64,000 nucleotides of DNA, from NCBI GenBank assembly GCA_963722815.1, contig CAVROM010000009.1, forward strand, positions 476,027 through 540,026, given 5' to 3'. The position numbers were made by a program, and so were the translations under genes. This stretch comes from DASQFQ01 sp963722815. Its GTDB lineage: Bacteria; Actinomycetota; Thermoleophilia; Solirubrobacterales; Solirubrobacteraceae. The notes beneath the pieces were generated by a model. It was not told the origin of the DNA and did no database searches. It was given only the letters and a program-made list of their open reading frames with translations. This document shows, one piece after another, positions 37,171-45,625 of the stretch (positions within the stretch are counted from its first letter, which is position 1; each line of letters begins with the position of its first letter).

Positions 37171-38100
37171 TCACGGCGCGGGCACGCTGCGACCACCCTC
37201 GCGGTGCTCGGTCGCGCCCCCGAGGCGCTCCCGCTCGACCTGGGCCGCGGTGCGCTCGCGCTCCAGCAGCGCGAGGTAATCCTCGGGCGTCATCACGATG
37301 TTGCCGCCGGTCACCACGTCGACCGAGGACGCGTTGATGCCGCTCTCCTCGCCGCGCCCGAGCCGGATCCGGCGGCGGATGCGGTCCCCGCGGCTGTTGC
37401 GGAACACCCGGCGGATGGTGGGGCTCGGCGAGTCGGCCACGATCCGGATGCTCTGATCGCCGAAGAAGTCGCGCAGGATCTGCGCCTCGGCCTCGATGCC
37501 GAGCCCGTGGCCGCGGTCGAACTCGCGCTGGCTGAAGTCGGTGCCGATCCGGCGCGCGTAGTTCTTGGTCGCGGCGCGCTCGGTCAGGAAGTGCACCAGC
37601 AGCATCTGGAAGCCGAGGTCGTCGCCGGCGAGCAGGTCATCGATGTCGACGTAGCCGCTGGTGAACGCGTCGCCGTCGACGGCGTCGTGGAAGCCGTTGG
37701 TCCGGTCGCCGAGCAGCCCGTGGCGGTTGGTCAACCGCATCGGCAGCACGGCCTCCTGGTCGATCAGGGCCATCATCTGCGTGTCGAAGCTGTTCGGCGT
37801 CAGGCCGGGCATCTGCTCGTAGCGGAGCTCGCGGCCCTCCTGGCGGAAGATCAGGCTCGGCGACACCTGGTTGAGGCGGGTGATGAGCTCCGGCACGCGG
37901 GCCAAGCCCGACGCCTCGCCGCGGCCGACGTCCCGCAGCTCGACCTTGCGGTCGATCCGGAGCGCCGACATGACCGCGCGATTGCCCGCCGAGCGCTGGA
38001 GCGAGAGGATCCGCCCGGCCTGACCGAGCGGCGCGGCCCGCTCGCGCGACGCGGCGGAAGCCTCGTGCTCGGGTCGAACGTGCATCCGTGCCGCATCCAC
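37171..38100 (-). CDS. Putative eCIS-type cargo protein (LQRSAGNRAV motif)
   Basis: A 309-residue protein. Residues about 33-42 read LQRSAGNRAV, the hallmark motif of proteins linked to extracellular contractile injection systems in actinobacteria. The rest is mixed alpha/beta with FQMLLVHFLTERAATKNYARRIGTDFSQREFDRGHGLGIEAEAQILRDFFGDQSIRIVADSP and a charged C terminus. There is no HExxH. The GTG start at 38100 is 6 nt from TAGGGT (38112-38107), a leaderless arrangement. The domain after the motif is not one I recognise and could be a toxin or binding module. No sheath, tube or baseplate gene is in the window. Confidence 0.6.
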   Translation of the reverse strand: MDAARMHVRPEHEASAASRERAAPLGQAGRILSLQRSAGNRAVMSALRIDRKVELRDVGRGEASGLARVPELITRLNQVSPSLIFRQEGRELRYEQMPGLTPNSFDTQMMALIDQEAVLPMRLTNRHGLLGDRTNGFHDAVDGDAFTSGYVDIDDLLAGDDLGFQMLLVHFLTERAATKNYARRIGTDFSQREFDRGHGLGIEAEAQILRDFFGDQSIRIVADSPSPTIRRVFRNSRGDRIRRRIRLGRGEESGINASSVDVVTGGNIVMTPEDYLALLERERTAAQVERERLGGATEHREGGRSVPAP

Positions 38101-38168
38101 GGCGCGACCCTACCGGCGCCGACGGCGCGCGTGGGCGATTGCCCGGATGTCTGCCCTAGATGGTCGAT

Positions 38169-40325
38169 CTACGCGACCGAGCGCAGCCGTTTGCGCGGCT
38201 TGCCGCGCAGCTCGCGCACGACCGCCTGCAGCAGCGCCTCGGACTCGTCGCGGCGGCCGTCGGTGACGGCGTCGACGATCCCGCGCTTGCGGGCGATCAG
38301 CTCGATCATCGTCTCGTCGATCGTCTCGGCCGCCAGCAGATACCAGGCCGTCACTGCGTCCTCCTGGCCGATGCGGTGGCAGCGGTCCTCGGCCTGGTCG
38401 TGGATGGCGGGCGTCCACTCCAGATCCAGGAACGCGACGTTGGAGGCGCGCGTCAGCGTGATCCCCTGCGCGCCCACGCGCGTGGAGCAGACGATCAGCT
38501 GCGGGCCCCCGTCCTCCTGGAACGCGCGCACCGCGTCCTCGCGCGCCTGGGCGGAGTCGCGGCCGAGCAGGTGCGCGGCGCCGGGGAAGCGCTCGAGCAC
38601 GAGGTCCTGGACCTCGCGGTGGCCGCAGAACACGACGAGCGGCTCGTCGCTGGCCAGGAAGTCGTCGATCCACGCCAGCGCCGGGCCGAGCTTGCCGCGC
38701 GCCGCCAGCCGCTTCAGCGCATTGAGCTGGGCGAGCCGCTCGGCGCGCAGCGCGGCCGCCACGCGGCGGTCGAGCTCGGACAGGTCGAGCGGCTGCTCGC
38801 GCAGCCACGCGATCACGTCCTGCTCGGCGAGCCGGTACTCGCGCTCGTTGTCGAGCGCCACCGGCACCACGACCTGGCGCTTGCGCGGGAGCTGCGGCAG
38901 CACGTCGGCCTTCACCCGCCGGACGAAGCACGAGCGCCGCAGGTGCCAGTGGATGCGCTCCTCCGCCCCCACGCCCTGGAAGCGCCGCGAGAAGCGCGCC
39001 CCGCTGCCGAACTCCTCGAGCCGCCCGAGCACCCGCAGCTGGGCGATCAGCTCGTCCGGGTGGTTCATCACGGGCGTGCCGGTCAGCGCGAGCCGCAGCG
39101 AGCCCTCCGGCATCCCGTCCGCGAGGCGGCGCACCGCCTTCGTGCGCTTGGCGCGCGGGTTCTTGACGTAGTGGGACTCGTCGAGCACGAGCGCCTTCGG
39201 CTTCGCCAGCGACAGCCGCGCGCGGTGGGCGTGGACGATGTCGTAGTTGAGGATCGTGATGTCGGCGAAGCGGGGAGTCGCGCCGGTACCGGACACGACC
39301 GTGATCGACCGCTCCGGAAGCCAGCGCTCGGTCTCCCGCTGCCAGTTGAGCTTCAGGCTCGCCGGGCAGATCACCACGGCCGGGAAGGCGTCGTCGGCCT
39401 CGAGCGCGGCCAGCGCCTGCACCGTCTTGCCGAGCCCCTGCTCGTCGGCCAGGAACGTCCGCCGCGCCTTGAGCGCGTAGGCGACGCCCGCGCGCTGGAA
39501 CGGCCGCAGCTCGCCGCCGAGCGCGGCCTCGACCTCCAGCACGGGCCCGTCGTGCGCCCGCGAGCGGCGGACGTCGACGATCGCGCGGTCGTGCTCGGCC
39601 CGCAGGCGCTCGAGCACGTCGGCAGCGTTGGCACCGACCTCGACCCCGAACGTGCGCAGGTAGTGCTCGAGCGGCTCGAGCAGGTAGGGGTCGACCGGCA
39701 GCGAGCGGCCATGCGCCTCGCAGGCCGGCAGGTCGAGGAAGGCAGGGATCGTCTCCGGGTCCCAGTTCACGTCGAGCTTGAGCCGCGGCTCCCCCACGCT
39801 CTCGATCAGCGACAGCGTGGCCGGCGCCGGCTCGAGCCCGACCCGCAGACGCTGGGCGCAGCGCGCGGCGCGCTCGTCGAAGCGCGCGCCCTTCATCTCG
39901 TACAGCGCCTCCGCGACCTCGGCGGTGAACGGCAGCCACAACCGGCCACCGCGCGCGTCGGCGAGCGCCGCCAGCTCCTCCGGCAGCTCGCCCGAGATCG
40001 TCTCCAGCGCGAAGCTCCCGGCGCCGCCGAGCTTGCCCGCGCCCACGCGCCCGACCCAGCCGGTGACCGCCTCCGCCAGCCACGCCTCGACCTCCGGCGC
40101 GACCTTGAGCCAGCCGTGGCGCTCGATCACGCCCTTGACGTAGGGCGCGGTGCCGTCGGCCCGCAGCGCCCACCACTCCTTGGCGTCCCAGTCGAAGCGG
40201 CGGCCGGGGATCGCGCGGACGGCGTCGACCACCTCGCGCACGTACGGAAAGGAGAAGACCACGGACTCGTGCCCATGGCGGTCGCGGCGGAGCTCGACGT
40301 TGTTGACGGGGTCGGCTTCGCGCAC
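38169..40325 (-). CDS. SNF2-family DNA helicase/translocase (SMARCAL1-like)
   Basis: A 718-residue ATPase. The N-terminal segment FSFPYVREVVDAVRAIPGRRFDWDAKEWWAL resembles a HARP-like repeat of annealing helicases. The SF2 core follows: motif I DEQGLGKTVQALA, motif II LDESHYVKNP, motif III LALTGTPVMN, motif V STRVGAQGITLTRASNVAFLDLEW, motif VI QAEDRCHRIGQEDAVTAWYLLA. It likely remodels DNA forks or displaces proteins on DNA. GTG at 40325 lies 7 nt after TAGCCT. Divergent from the MFS gene. Confidence 0.9.
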   Translation of the reverse strand: MREADPVNNVELRRDRHGHESVVFSFPYVREVVDAVRAIPGRRFDWDAKEWWALRADGTAPYVKGVIERHGWLKVAPEVEAWLAEAVTGWVGRVGAGKLGGAGSFALETISGELPEELAALADARGGRLWLPFTAEVAEALYEMKGARFDERAARCAQRLRVGLEPAPATLSLIESVGEPRLKLDVNWDPETIPAFLDLPACEAHGRSLPVDPYLLEPLEHYLRTFGVEVGANAADVLERLRAEHDRAIVDVRRSRAHDGPVLEVEAALGGELRPFQRAGVAYALKARRTFLADEQGLGKTVQALAALEADDAFPAVVICPASLKLNWQRETERWLPERSITVVSGTGATPRFADITILNYDIVHAHRARLSLAKPKALVLDESHYVKNPRAKRTKAVRRLADGMPEGSLRLALTGTPVMNHPDELIAQLRVLGRLEEFGSGARFSRRFQGVGAEERIHWHLRRSCFVRRVKADVLPQLPRKRQVVVPVALDNEREYRLAEQDVIAWLREQPLDLSELDRRVAAALRAERLAQLNALKRLAARGKLGPALAWIDDFLASDEPLVVFCGHREVQDLVLERFPGAAHLLGRDSAQAREDAVRAFQEDGGPQLIVCSTRVGAQGITLTRASNVAFLDLEWTPAIHDQAEDRCHRIGQEDAVTAWYLLAAETIDETMIELIARKRGIVDAVTDGRRDESEALLQAVVRELRGKPRKRLRSVA

Positions 40326-40365
40326 CCGGCTCAGGCTAGAGGGCGACGCGTACGCTCCCCGGCCG

Positions 40366-41550
40366 ATGGGCCTCGGCCGTTACCGCGATCTGCTCCGCAC
40401 TCCCGGCGTCGCGCCGCTGATGGCGGCCGCCTTCGTCGGGCGGATGCCGTACGGGATGAACATCCTCGCGGTCATCCTGCTGCTGCGCGCCGCCGGCTTC
40501 GACTACGCGGAGGTCGGGATCATCACCGCGGCGTCCGGGCTGAGCGTCGGCCTCGCGGCGCCGGTCCTGGGCCGGGTGATCGACCGCGTCGGACAGACGA
40601 AGGTGCTCGTCACCGCCGCGGTGCTCACCGCCATCACCGGCACCGTGTTCGTGGTGGCGGTGCTCCAGGGGGCGAGCGCCACGCTGGTGACCGTGCTCGC
40701 GTTCGTCGCCGGCTTGTGCGTGCCGCCGGTCTCGCCCTCGCTGCGCTCGCTGCTGCCGAGCCTGGTCGGCCGCGACCGGCTCGACACCGCGTTCGCACTC
40801 GACGCGCTCCTGCTCGAGCTCGTCTTCGTCGCGGGCCCGCTGCTGGCCGCGGGCATCGCGACGGCGATCTCGCCCCAGGTGGCGTTCCTGACCGGCGTGG
40901 CGTTCCAGGCCGCGGGCGGGCTCGGCGTCGCCGCCTCGCCCTACTCGCGGCGCTGGCGGCCGGAGCCGCACCAGCCCGGCACGCGCCGCGCCGGCGCGCT
41001 CGGCACCGCCGGGATCCGCGTCCTCGTGCTCGCGCTGGCGCTGACCGCGATCGCGCTCGGCGCGCTCGAGATCGCGATCCCCGCGTTCGCCGAGGAGCAC
41101 GCCACCCGCGACGACGCCGGCTGGCTGTTCGCGCTGCTGAGCGTTGGCTCGCTCGCCGGCGGGCTCTGGTACGGAGCGCGTGAGTGGCGCCTGCCGCCGC
41201 ACTGGCGCTTCATCGTCGTGACCGGCGTGCTCGTCGCCGGCCTGGCGCTGGTGCCGCTCGCGGGCTCGATGCCGGTGTTCGCGGTGCTCGTGACCCTCGC
41301 CGGCGTCGGCCTCGCGCCCTCGACGGCGGCCGCGTACTCGCTGGTCGGCGACCTCGCCCCGGCGGGCGCGGTGACGGAGGCCTACTCGTGGCAGATCGTC
41401 GGCTACGTCGCCGGCAGCGCGGTCGGCGCCTGGCTCGCCGGCCTGCTGGTGGAGCATTCCGGCGTGGTCGCCGCGCTCGCCTGCGCGCCGGTCGCGGCTG
41501 CGCTCGGCCTCCTCCTCGCGCTCGCGGGCCGGCGCGCGATCACGGTGTGA
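40366..41550 (+). CDS. MFS transporter
   Basis: A 394-residue membrane protein with about 12 hydrophobic segments. The MFS loop 2-3 signature is present as GRVIDRVGQTKV, and a second, weaker repeat begins after the central hydrophilic loop (SRRWRPEPHQPGTRRAG). Substrate not recognisable; the plan fits drug or metabolite efflux. ATG at 40366 is 9 nt after TACGCT. It converges on the quinone oxidoreductase gene and overlaps it by 11 nt. Confidence 0.85.
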   Translation: MGLGRYRDLLRTPGVAPLMAAAFVGRMPYGMNILAVILLLRAAGFDYAEVGIITAASGLSVGLAAPVLGRVIDRVGQTKVLVTAAVLTAITGTVFVVAVLQGASATLVTVLAFVAGLCVPPVSPSLRSLLPSLVGRDRLDTAFALDALLLELVFVAGPLLAAGIATAISPQVAFLTGVAFQAAGGLGVAASPYSRRWRPEPHQPGTRRAGALGTAGIRVLVLALALTAIALGALEIAIPAFAEEHATRDDAGWLFALLSVGSLAGGLWYGAREWRLPPHWRFIVVTGVLVAGLALVPLAGSMPVFAVLVTLAGVGLAPSTAAAYSLVGDLAPAGAVTEAYSWQIVGYVAGSAVGAWLAGLLVEHSGVVAALACAPVAAALGLLLALAGRRAITV

Positions 41551-42496
41551 GCACGACCTTCCCGACGTTGCGGCGCTCGGCGATCATGCGGTGCGCGTCG
41601 GCCGCGCGGTCGAACGGGAACGCCTCGGCCACGACGGGCTCGATCGTGCCGTCCTCCAGCAGCTCGGCGAGCGGGTCGGTCCACGGCCGCAGCGTGCCCG
41701 CGTGCTCCCACAGCCGCAGCATGTTGAGGCCGATCACCGACTTCGAGGCGCTCATCTGCTTGATCAGGTTGAAGCGCGGCATCCGCACCGCCGCCTTCGC
41801 CGCGGTCACGAGGTTCTTCTTCTCGCCGCTCATCACCGCCGAGGCGCCGAACGCGATCAGCCGCCCGCCGGGGTCGAGCAGGTCATAGGAGCGGCGGAAC
41901 GAGGGGCCGCCGATCGCGTCCATGATCAGGTCGAACGTCGGCAGCCCGCGCTCGTCGTACGCGACCGGCACAGCGCCCTGGGCGCGCACCGTGTCGTGCT
42001 TGCCGGGCGACGCCGCCCCGTAGACCTCGGCGCCATAGCGCTTCGCGAGCTGGATCGCCGCGATCCCCACCCCGCCCGCCGCCGCCAGGATCAGCACGCG
42101 CTCGCCCGCCTGCAGGCCGCCGTAGCGGACGAGCCCCGCCCACGCGGTGGCGTAGTTGACCGGGATCGCGGCGCCCTGCTCGAACGACAGTCGCTCGGGC
42201 AGCGCGATCACGTCCTCCTCCGCCACCGCCACGCGCGACTGGTAGCCGCCGAAGCGCGTGCCCGCGATCACCCGCGCGCCGGTGTCGGCCCGCACGCCCG
42301 CCACCTCGTAGCCGACCACCGCGGGGAGCTTCGGCGCGTCGGGATAGAGGCCGACCCGCGCCATCGTGTCGGCGAAGTTCACCCCCGCCGCGCGCACGTC
42401 GATCACGACCTGCCCCGGCCCGGGCTGCGGGTCCGGGCGCTCCTCCACCCGCAGGACCTCGGGCGGCCCCGCCTTGGTGATGACGACCGCCCGCAC
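41540..42496 (-). CDS. Quinone oxidoreductase-like MDR dehydrogenase
   Basis: A 318-residue medium-chain dehydrogenase/reductase of the zeta-crystallin type. MRAVVITKAGPPEVLRVEERPDPQPGPGQVVIDVRAAGVNFADTMARVGLYP starts the GroES-like domain; AAAGGVGIAAIQLAKRYGAEVYGAASPGKHDTVRAQGA is the NADPH Rossmann motif. Zinc ligands are absent. Reduces quinones or enones with NADPH. Last of an APC-USP-qor run; its GTG at 42496 abuts the universal stress gene stop. Confidence 0.9.
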   Translation of the reverse strand: MRAVVITKAGPPEVLRVEERPDPQPGPGQVVIDVRAAGVNFADTMARVGLYPDAPKLPAVVGYEVAGVRADTGARVIAGTRFGGYQSRVAVAEEDVIALPERLSFEQGAAIPVNYATAWAGLVRYGGLQAGERVLILAAAGGVGIAAIQLAKRYGAEVYGAASPGKHDTVRAQGAVPVAYDERGLPTFDLIMDAIGGPSFRRSYDLLDPGGRLIAFGASAVMSGEKKNLVTAAKAAVRMPRFNLIKQMSASKSVIGLNMLRLWEHAGTLRPWTDPLAELLEDGTIEPVVAEAFPFDRAADAHRMIAERRNVGKVVLTP

Positions 42497-42913
42497 CTAG
42501 GAGGCGCGGACGACGAGGACCGGTCGCTCGGAGAGGTGGAGCAGCTTGTGGGCGGTCGAGCCGATCAGCGCGCCCTTGAGCGGCGGGTCGCCGTAGGAGC
42601 CGACGATGATCATGCGCGCGTCGTTCTCGTCGGCCAGGCCGACGAGCCCGGCGCTCGGCTTGTCGTGGATCAGCGCGGCGCGAGCCTCGAGGCCGGCGGC
42701 GTGGGCCTGGGCCAGCGCCTCGTGGAGCACGGCGGTTCCCTGCTCACGCAGCGCCTTCTCGAGGTCTCCGCCCTCGCCGCCCGTGGCGCTGACCGAGTAG
42801 CAGTAGCCGAACACCAGCTCGCCGCCGAGATCGCGCGCGAGCCGCAGCGCCTCGCCGCCCGCGGCGCGGGCGCCCGGGGTCCCGTCATAGCCGACGACGA
42901 TCGGCGCGGCCAT
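42497..42913 (-). CDS. Universal stress protein (UspA family)
   Basis: A 138-residue single USP domain. IVVGYDGTPGARAAGGEALRLAR starts the fold; ARMIIVGSYGDPPLKGALIGSTAHKLLHLSERPVLVVR has the ATP-binding G-2x-G-9x-G(S/T) motif in modified form. Cytosolic stress or ATP-sensing role. ATG at 42913 overlaps the APC permease stop by one base. Confidence 0.92.
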   Translation of the reverse strand: MAAPIVVGYDGTPGARAAGGEALRLARDLGGELVFGYCYSVSATGGEGGDLEKALREQGTAVLHEALAQAHAAGLEARAALIHDKPSAGLVGLADENDARMIIVGSYGDPPLKGALIGSTAHKLLHLSERPVLVVRAS

Positions 42914-44430
42914 CAGGCGATCCCCGCGGTCTCAGCCACCTGCGGCGGCGGCGCCTCGAGCGCTCCGGGCTCGGCGACCTCGGGCGTCGGCGGAAGAAGT
43001 CGCGGTGCCCTGCGCCCCACCACCAGAACATCAGCACGACACCGAACAGCATCAAGCCGAGCCCGATCACGAGCGGCGGCCCGAGCCCGAACCAGGAGTC
43101 GCCCGACTCCGAGTTCTCCGGCTTGGAGAGGTCGATGCACGACTTGACGAACAGCCACGTCAACACCACGCCGCCGATCACCGGCGCGACCCCGACCAAG
43201 AGGAAGTTCTTGACGCTGTTGGTCAGCTCGTGGCGGTAGTAGATCGCGCACGCGAAGCCGGTGATCCCGTAGTAGAAGGCGATCATCAGCCCGAGCGCGG
43301 CGATCGAGTCGAAGAGGATGTTCTCGCTGACCAGCGTCAGCCCGACATACCAGACGATCGAGAACATGCCCATGAGGACCGTCGACACGTCCGGAGTCTG
43401 GAAGCGCTGGTGGATGCGGCCGAGGATCGCGGGCATCGCCCCCGCGCGCGCCATCGACAAGCGAGGTCCGCGCGGTCGGGAGGATCGTCGTCTGGGTCGA
43501 CGCCGCCGCCGAGGTGAGCACGGCGATGATCACCAGCTTGTCGAGCGGGGACCCGAGCACCGCCGTGCCCAGCAGCCCGAGCGCGTCGCCCGAGTCGTCC
43601 TTGGCGATCTTCTCCGGTCCGGCGAAGGCGATCGCGGCGACCGCGACGAGCACGTAGATCCCCACGAGGATCACCGTCGAAGCCACCGCCGCCTTGCCCG
43701 GCGTGGTGCCGGAGTCGCTTGTCTCCTCGTTCACGCACACCGTCGAGTCCCAGCCCCAGTAGATGAACACCGCCACCAGGAGCCCGGCCACCAACCCGTC
43801 GGTCGAGTCGATCGCGAACGGCGAGAACCAGCCCAGGTCAGGGCTCACCGAGCCGTCGGGCGCGTCGCCGGTGGCGACCTTGGCGAGCGCGACGACCGCG
43901 AACAGGACGAGCGTCAGGATCTCGGCGCCGAGCAGCCCGACCTGCGTGCGCGCCGACAGCTCGATGCCGTAGACGCAGATCGCCGTCATCACGACGATCC
44001 ACAGCACGCCGACGACCGTGACCGCGAGCGTCGAGTCGGCTGCGCTCTGCCACCCGAACAGCAGGAAGCCGTAGAGGCCGGCGATCTGCGCCAGGTTCGC
44101 CATCACGATGATGTCGGCGATGACGATCGCCCAGCCGCCGATCCAGCCTGCCCACGGCCCCATCGCGCGGGTCACCCAGGAGAACGTGGTGCCGCAGTCC
44201 GGGTCGGCGCGGTTCATGTAGTAGTAGGACGCCGCGATGAACAGCATCGGGAGGAACGCCAGGATCAGGACCGCCGGCGCCTGGACGCCCACCGCGGCAA
44301 CGACGAGCGTGAGCACCGCGGCCAGCGAGTAGCCGGGCGCGGTCGAGGCGACGCCGATCACCACGCTCGAGACCAGGCCGAGCGCGCCCTCCTTCAGACC
44401 CTTCTGTTCGACCACTTCCTCCGTCGCCAC
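42913..44430 (-). CDS. APC-family permease, possibly for polyamines or amino acids (two apparent frameshifts)
   Basis: About 505 residues with 12 hydrophobic segments. LKEGALGLVSSVVIGVASTAPGYSLAAVLTLVV (TM1, with the GxASxAPG-type motif), MNRADPDCGTTFSWVTRAMGPWAGWIGGWAIV and GWDSTVCVNEETSDSGTTPGKAAV are APC motifs. Breaks near 43460 and 42990 interrupt an otherwise continuous protein. The GTG start at 44430 is 7 nt after TAGGTT. It is divergent from potA with an inverted repeat between, so joint control with polyamine uptake is likely; substrate is inferred from that. Confidence 0.85.
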   Translation of the reverse strand: MATEEVVEQKGLKEGALGLVSSVVIGVASTAPGYSLAAVLTLVVAAVGVQAPAVLILAFLPMLFIAASYYYMNRADPDCGTTFSWVTRAMGPWAGWIGGWAIVIADIIVMANLAQIAGLYGFLLFGWQSAADSTLAVTVVGVLWIVVMTAICVYGIELSARTQVGLLGAEILTLVLFAVVALAKVATGDAPDGSVSPDLGWFSPFAIDSTDGLVAGLLVAVFIYWGWDSTVCVNEETSDSGTTPGKAAVASTVILVGIYVLVAVAAIAFAGPEKIAKDDSGDALGLLGTAVLGSPLDKLVIIAVLTSAAASTQTTILPTARTSLVDGARGGDARDPRPHPPALPDSGRVDGPHGHVLDRLVCRADAGQREHPLRLDRRARADDRLLLRDHRLRVRDLLPPRADQQRQELPLGRGRAGDRRRGVDVAVRQVVHRPLQAGELGVGRLLVRARAAARDRARLDAVRCRADVLVVGRRAPRLLPPTPEVAEPGALEAPPPQVAETAGIA

Positions 44431-44457
44431 GGCGGCGAACCTACTCGACCGTACAGA

Positions 44458-44480
44458 CCGTTGTCCAGGATGGACTACGG
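44458..44480. promoter_or_regulatory. 10-3-10 inverted repeat between APC permease and potA
   Basis: CCGTTGTCCA (44458-44467), GGA, TGGACTACGG (44471-44480); 9 of 10 positions pair. An outer pair TACAGA (44452-44457) and TCTGTA (44491-44496) flanks it. The -10 elements are TAGGTT (minus, 44443-44438) and TAGGGT (plus, 44495-44500). The repeat would cover both -35 regions, so one regulator could control both sides. Confidence 0.6.
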
Positions 44481-44509
44481 GAGTGTCCGTTCTGTAGGGT
44501 GCCTGCCGG

Positions 44510-45625
44510 GTGAGCGACGGACCGGACATCCGGCTCGAACAGGTGACGAAGCGCTTCGGCGAGATGACCGCCGTGGACGCTCTGGACCTCGAGATGCCGC
44601 GCGGCGCGTTCTACGCGCTGCTGGGCCCCTCGGGCTGCGGCAAGACCACGACGCTGCGCATGATCGGCGGCTTCGAGGACCCGACCGACGGCCGCATCTT
44701 CCTCGGCGGCGAGGACGTCACGGAGCACCCGCCGTACAAGCGCGACGTCAACACCGTCTTCCAGTCGTACGCCCTCTTTCCGCACCTGAGCGTCGAGAAG
44801 AACGTCGCGTTCGGGCTCGAGCGGCGCAAGGTCTCCAAGGACGATGTCCGCACGCGCACGAACGAGGCGCTCGAGCTCGTGCAGCTCGGCCACCTCGGCA
44901 AGCGCAAGCCCGCCCAGCTGTCCGGCGGCCAGCAGCAGCGCGTGGCGCTCGCCCGCGCGCTCGTCAACCGGCCACGCGCCCTGCTCCTCGACGAGCCGCT
45001 CGGCGCCCTCGACCTGCGCCTGCGCAAGCAGCTGCAGATCGAGCTCAAGCGCATCCAGCGGGACGTCGGCATCACGTTCGTGCACGTCACGCACGACCAG
45101 GAAGAGGCGATGTCGATGGCCGACACGATCGCCGTCATGAACGCGGGGCACATCGAGCAGGCCGGCTCGGCCGCCGACCTCTACGAGCGCCCCCGCACCG
45201 AGTTCGTGGCGAACTTCCTCGGCGTCTCCAACCTGATCGACGGCAAGCTCGGCCGCTCGGAGGGCGGGCTCGCCCACGTCGAGACGCACGACGGCGCCAG
45301 CCTCCACGTCCCCGCCGACCGCGTCGGCCCGCACGACACCGACTCGATCCGCGTCGGCGTGCGGCCGGAGAAGATCACCTTGCGAACCGTCAACGGACAC
45401 ACTCCGGACGGTGAGGTCAATTCTTTGCGGGGGACGGTCGTCGTCGCCGCCTTCCTCGGCACCTCGATCCAGTACGTGATCAAGGCGCTGGGGGGCGAGG
45501 AGCTGACGGTCTTCGCCCAGAACCTCGACGGCTCGGAGCCCGATTCGTTCGGGCCCGGCCGCGAGGTCGATCTCACCTGGAACCCCCACCACACCTTCGT
45601 CGTCGCCAAGGAGCAGAGCGAGTGA
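44510..45625 (+). CDS. potA: Spermidine/putrescine ABC transporter ATPase
   Basis: A 371-residue ATPase. Walker A GPSGCGKTT (39-47), Q-loop NTVFQSYALFPHLSV, signature LSGGQQQR (137-144), Walker B ALLLDEP (157-163), and a C-terminal TOBE domain. The sequence FQSYALFPHL and the gene neighbours mark the PotA/FbpC type. The GTG start at 44510 is 9 nt after TAGGGT. First gene of potADBC; potD overlaps its stop. Confidence 0.93.
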   Translation: MSDGPDIRLEQVTKRFGEMTAVDALDLEMPRGAFYALLGPSGCGKTTTLRMIGGFEDPTDGRIFLGGEDVTEHPPYKRDVNTVFQSYALFPHLSVEKNVAFGLERRKVSKDDVRTRTNEALELVQLGHLGKRKPAQLSGGQQQRVALARALVNRPRALLLDEPLGALDLRLRKQLQIELKRIQRDVGITFVHVTHDQEEAMSMADTIAVMNAGHIEQAGSAADLYERPRTEFVANFLGVSNLIDGKLGRSEGGLAHVETHDGASLHVPADRVGPHDTDSIRVGVRPEKITLRTVNGHTPDGEVNSLRGTVVVAAFLGTSIQYVIKALGGEELTVFAQNLDGSEPDSFGPGREVDLTWNPHHTFVVAKEQSE

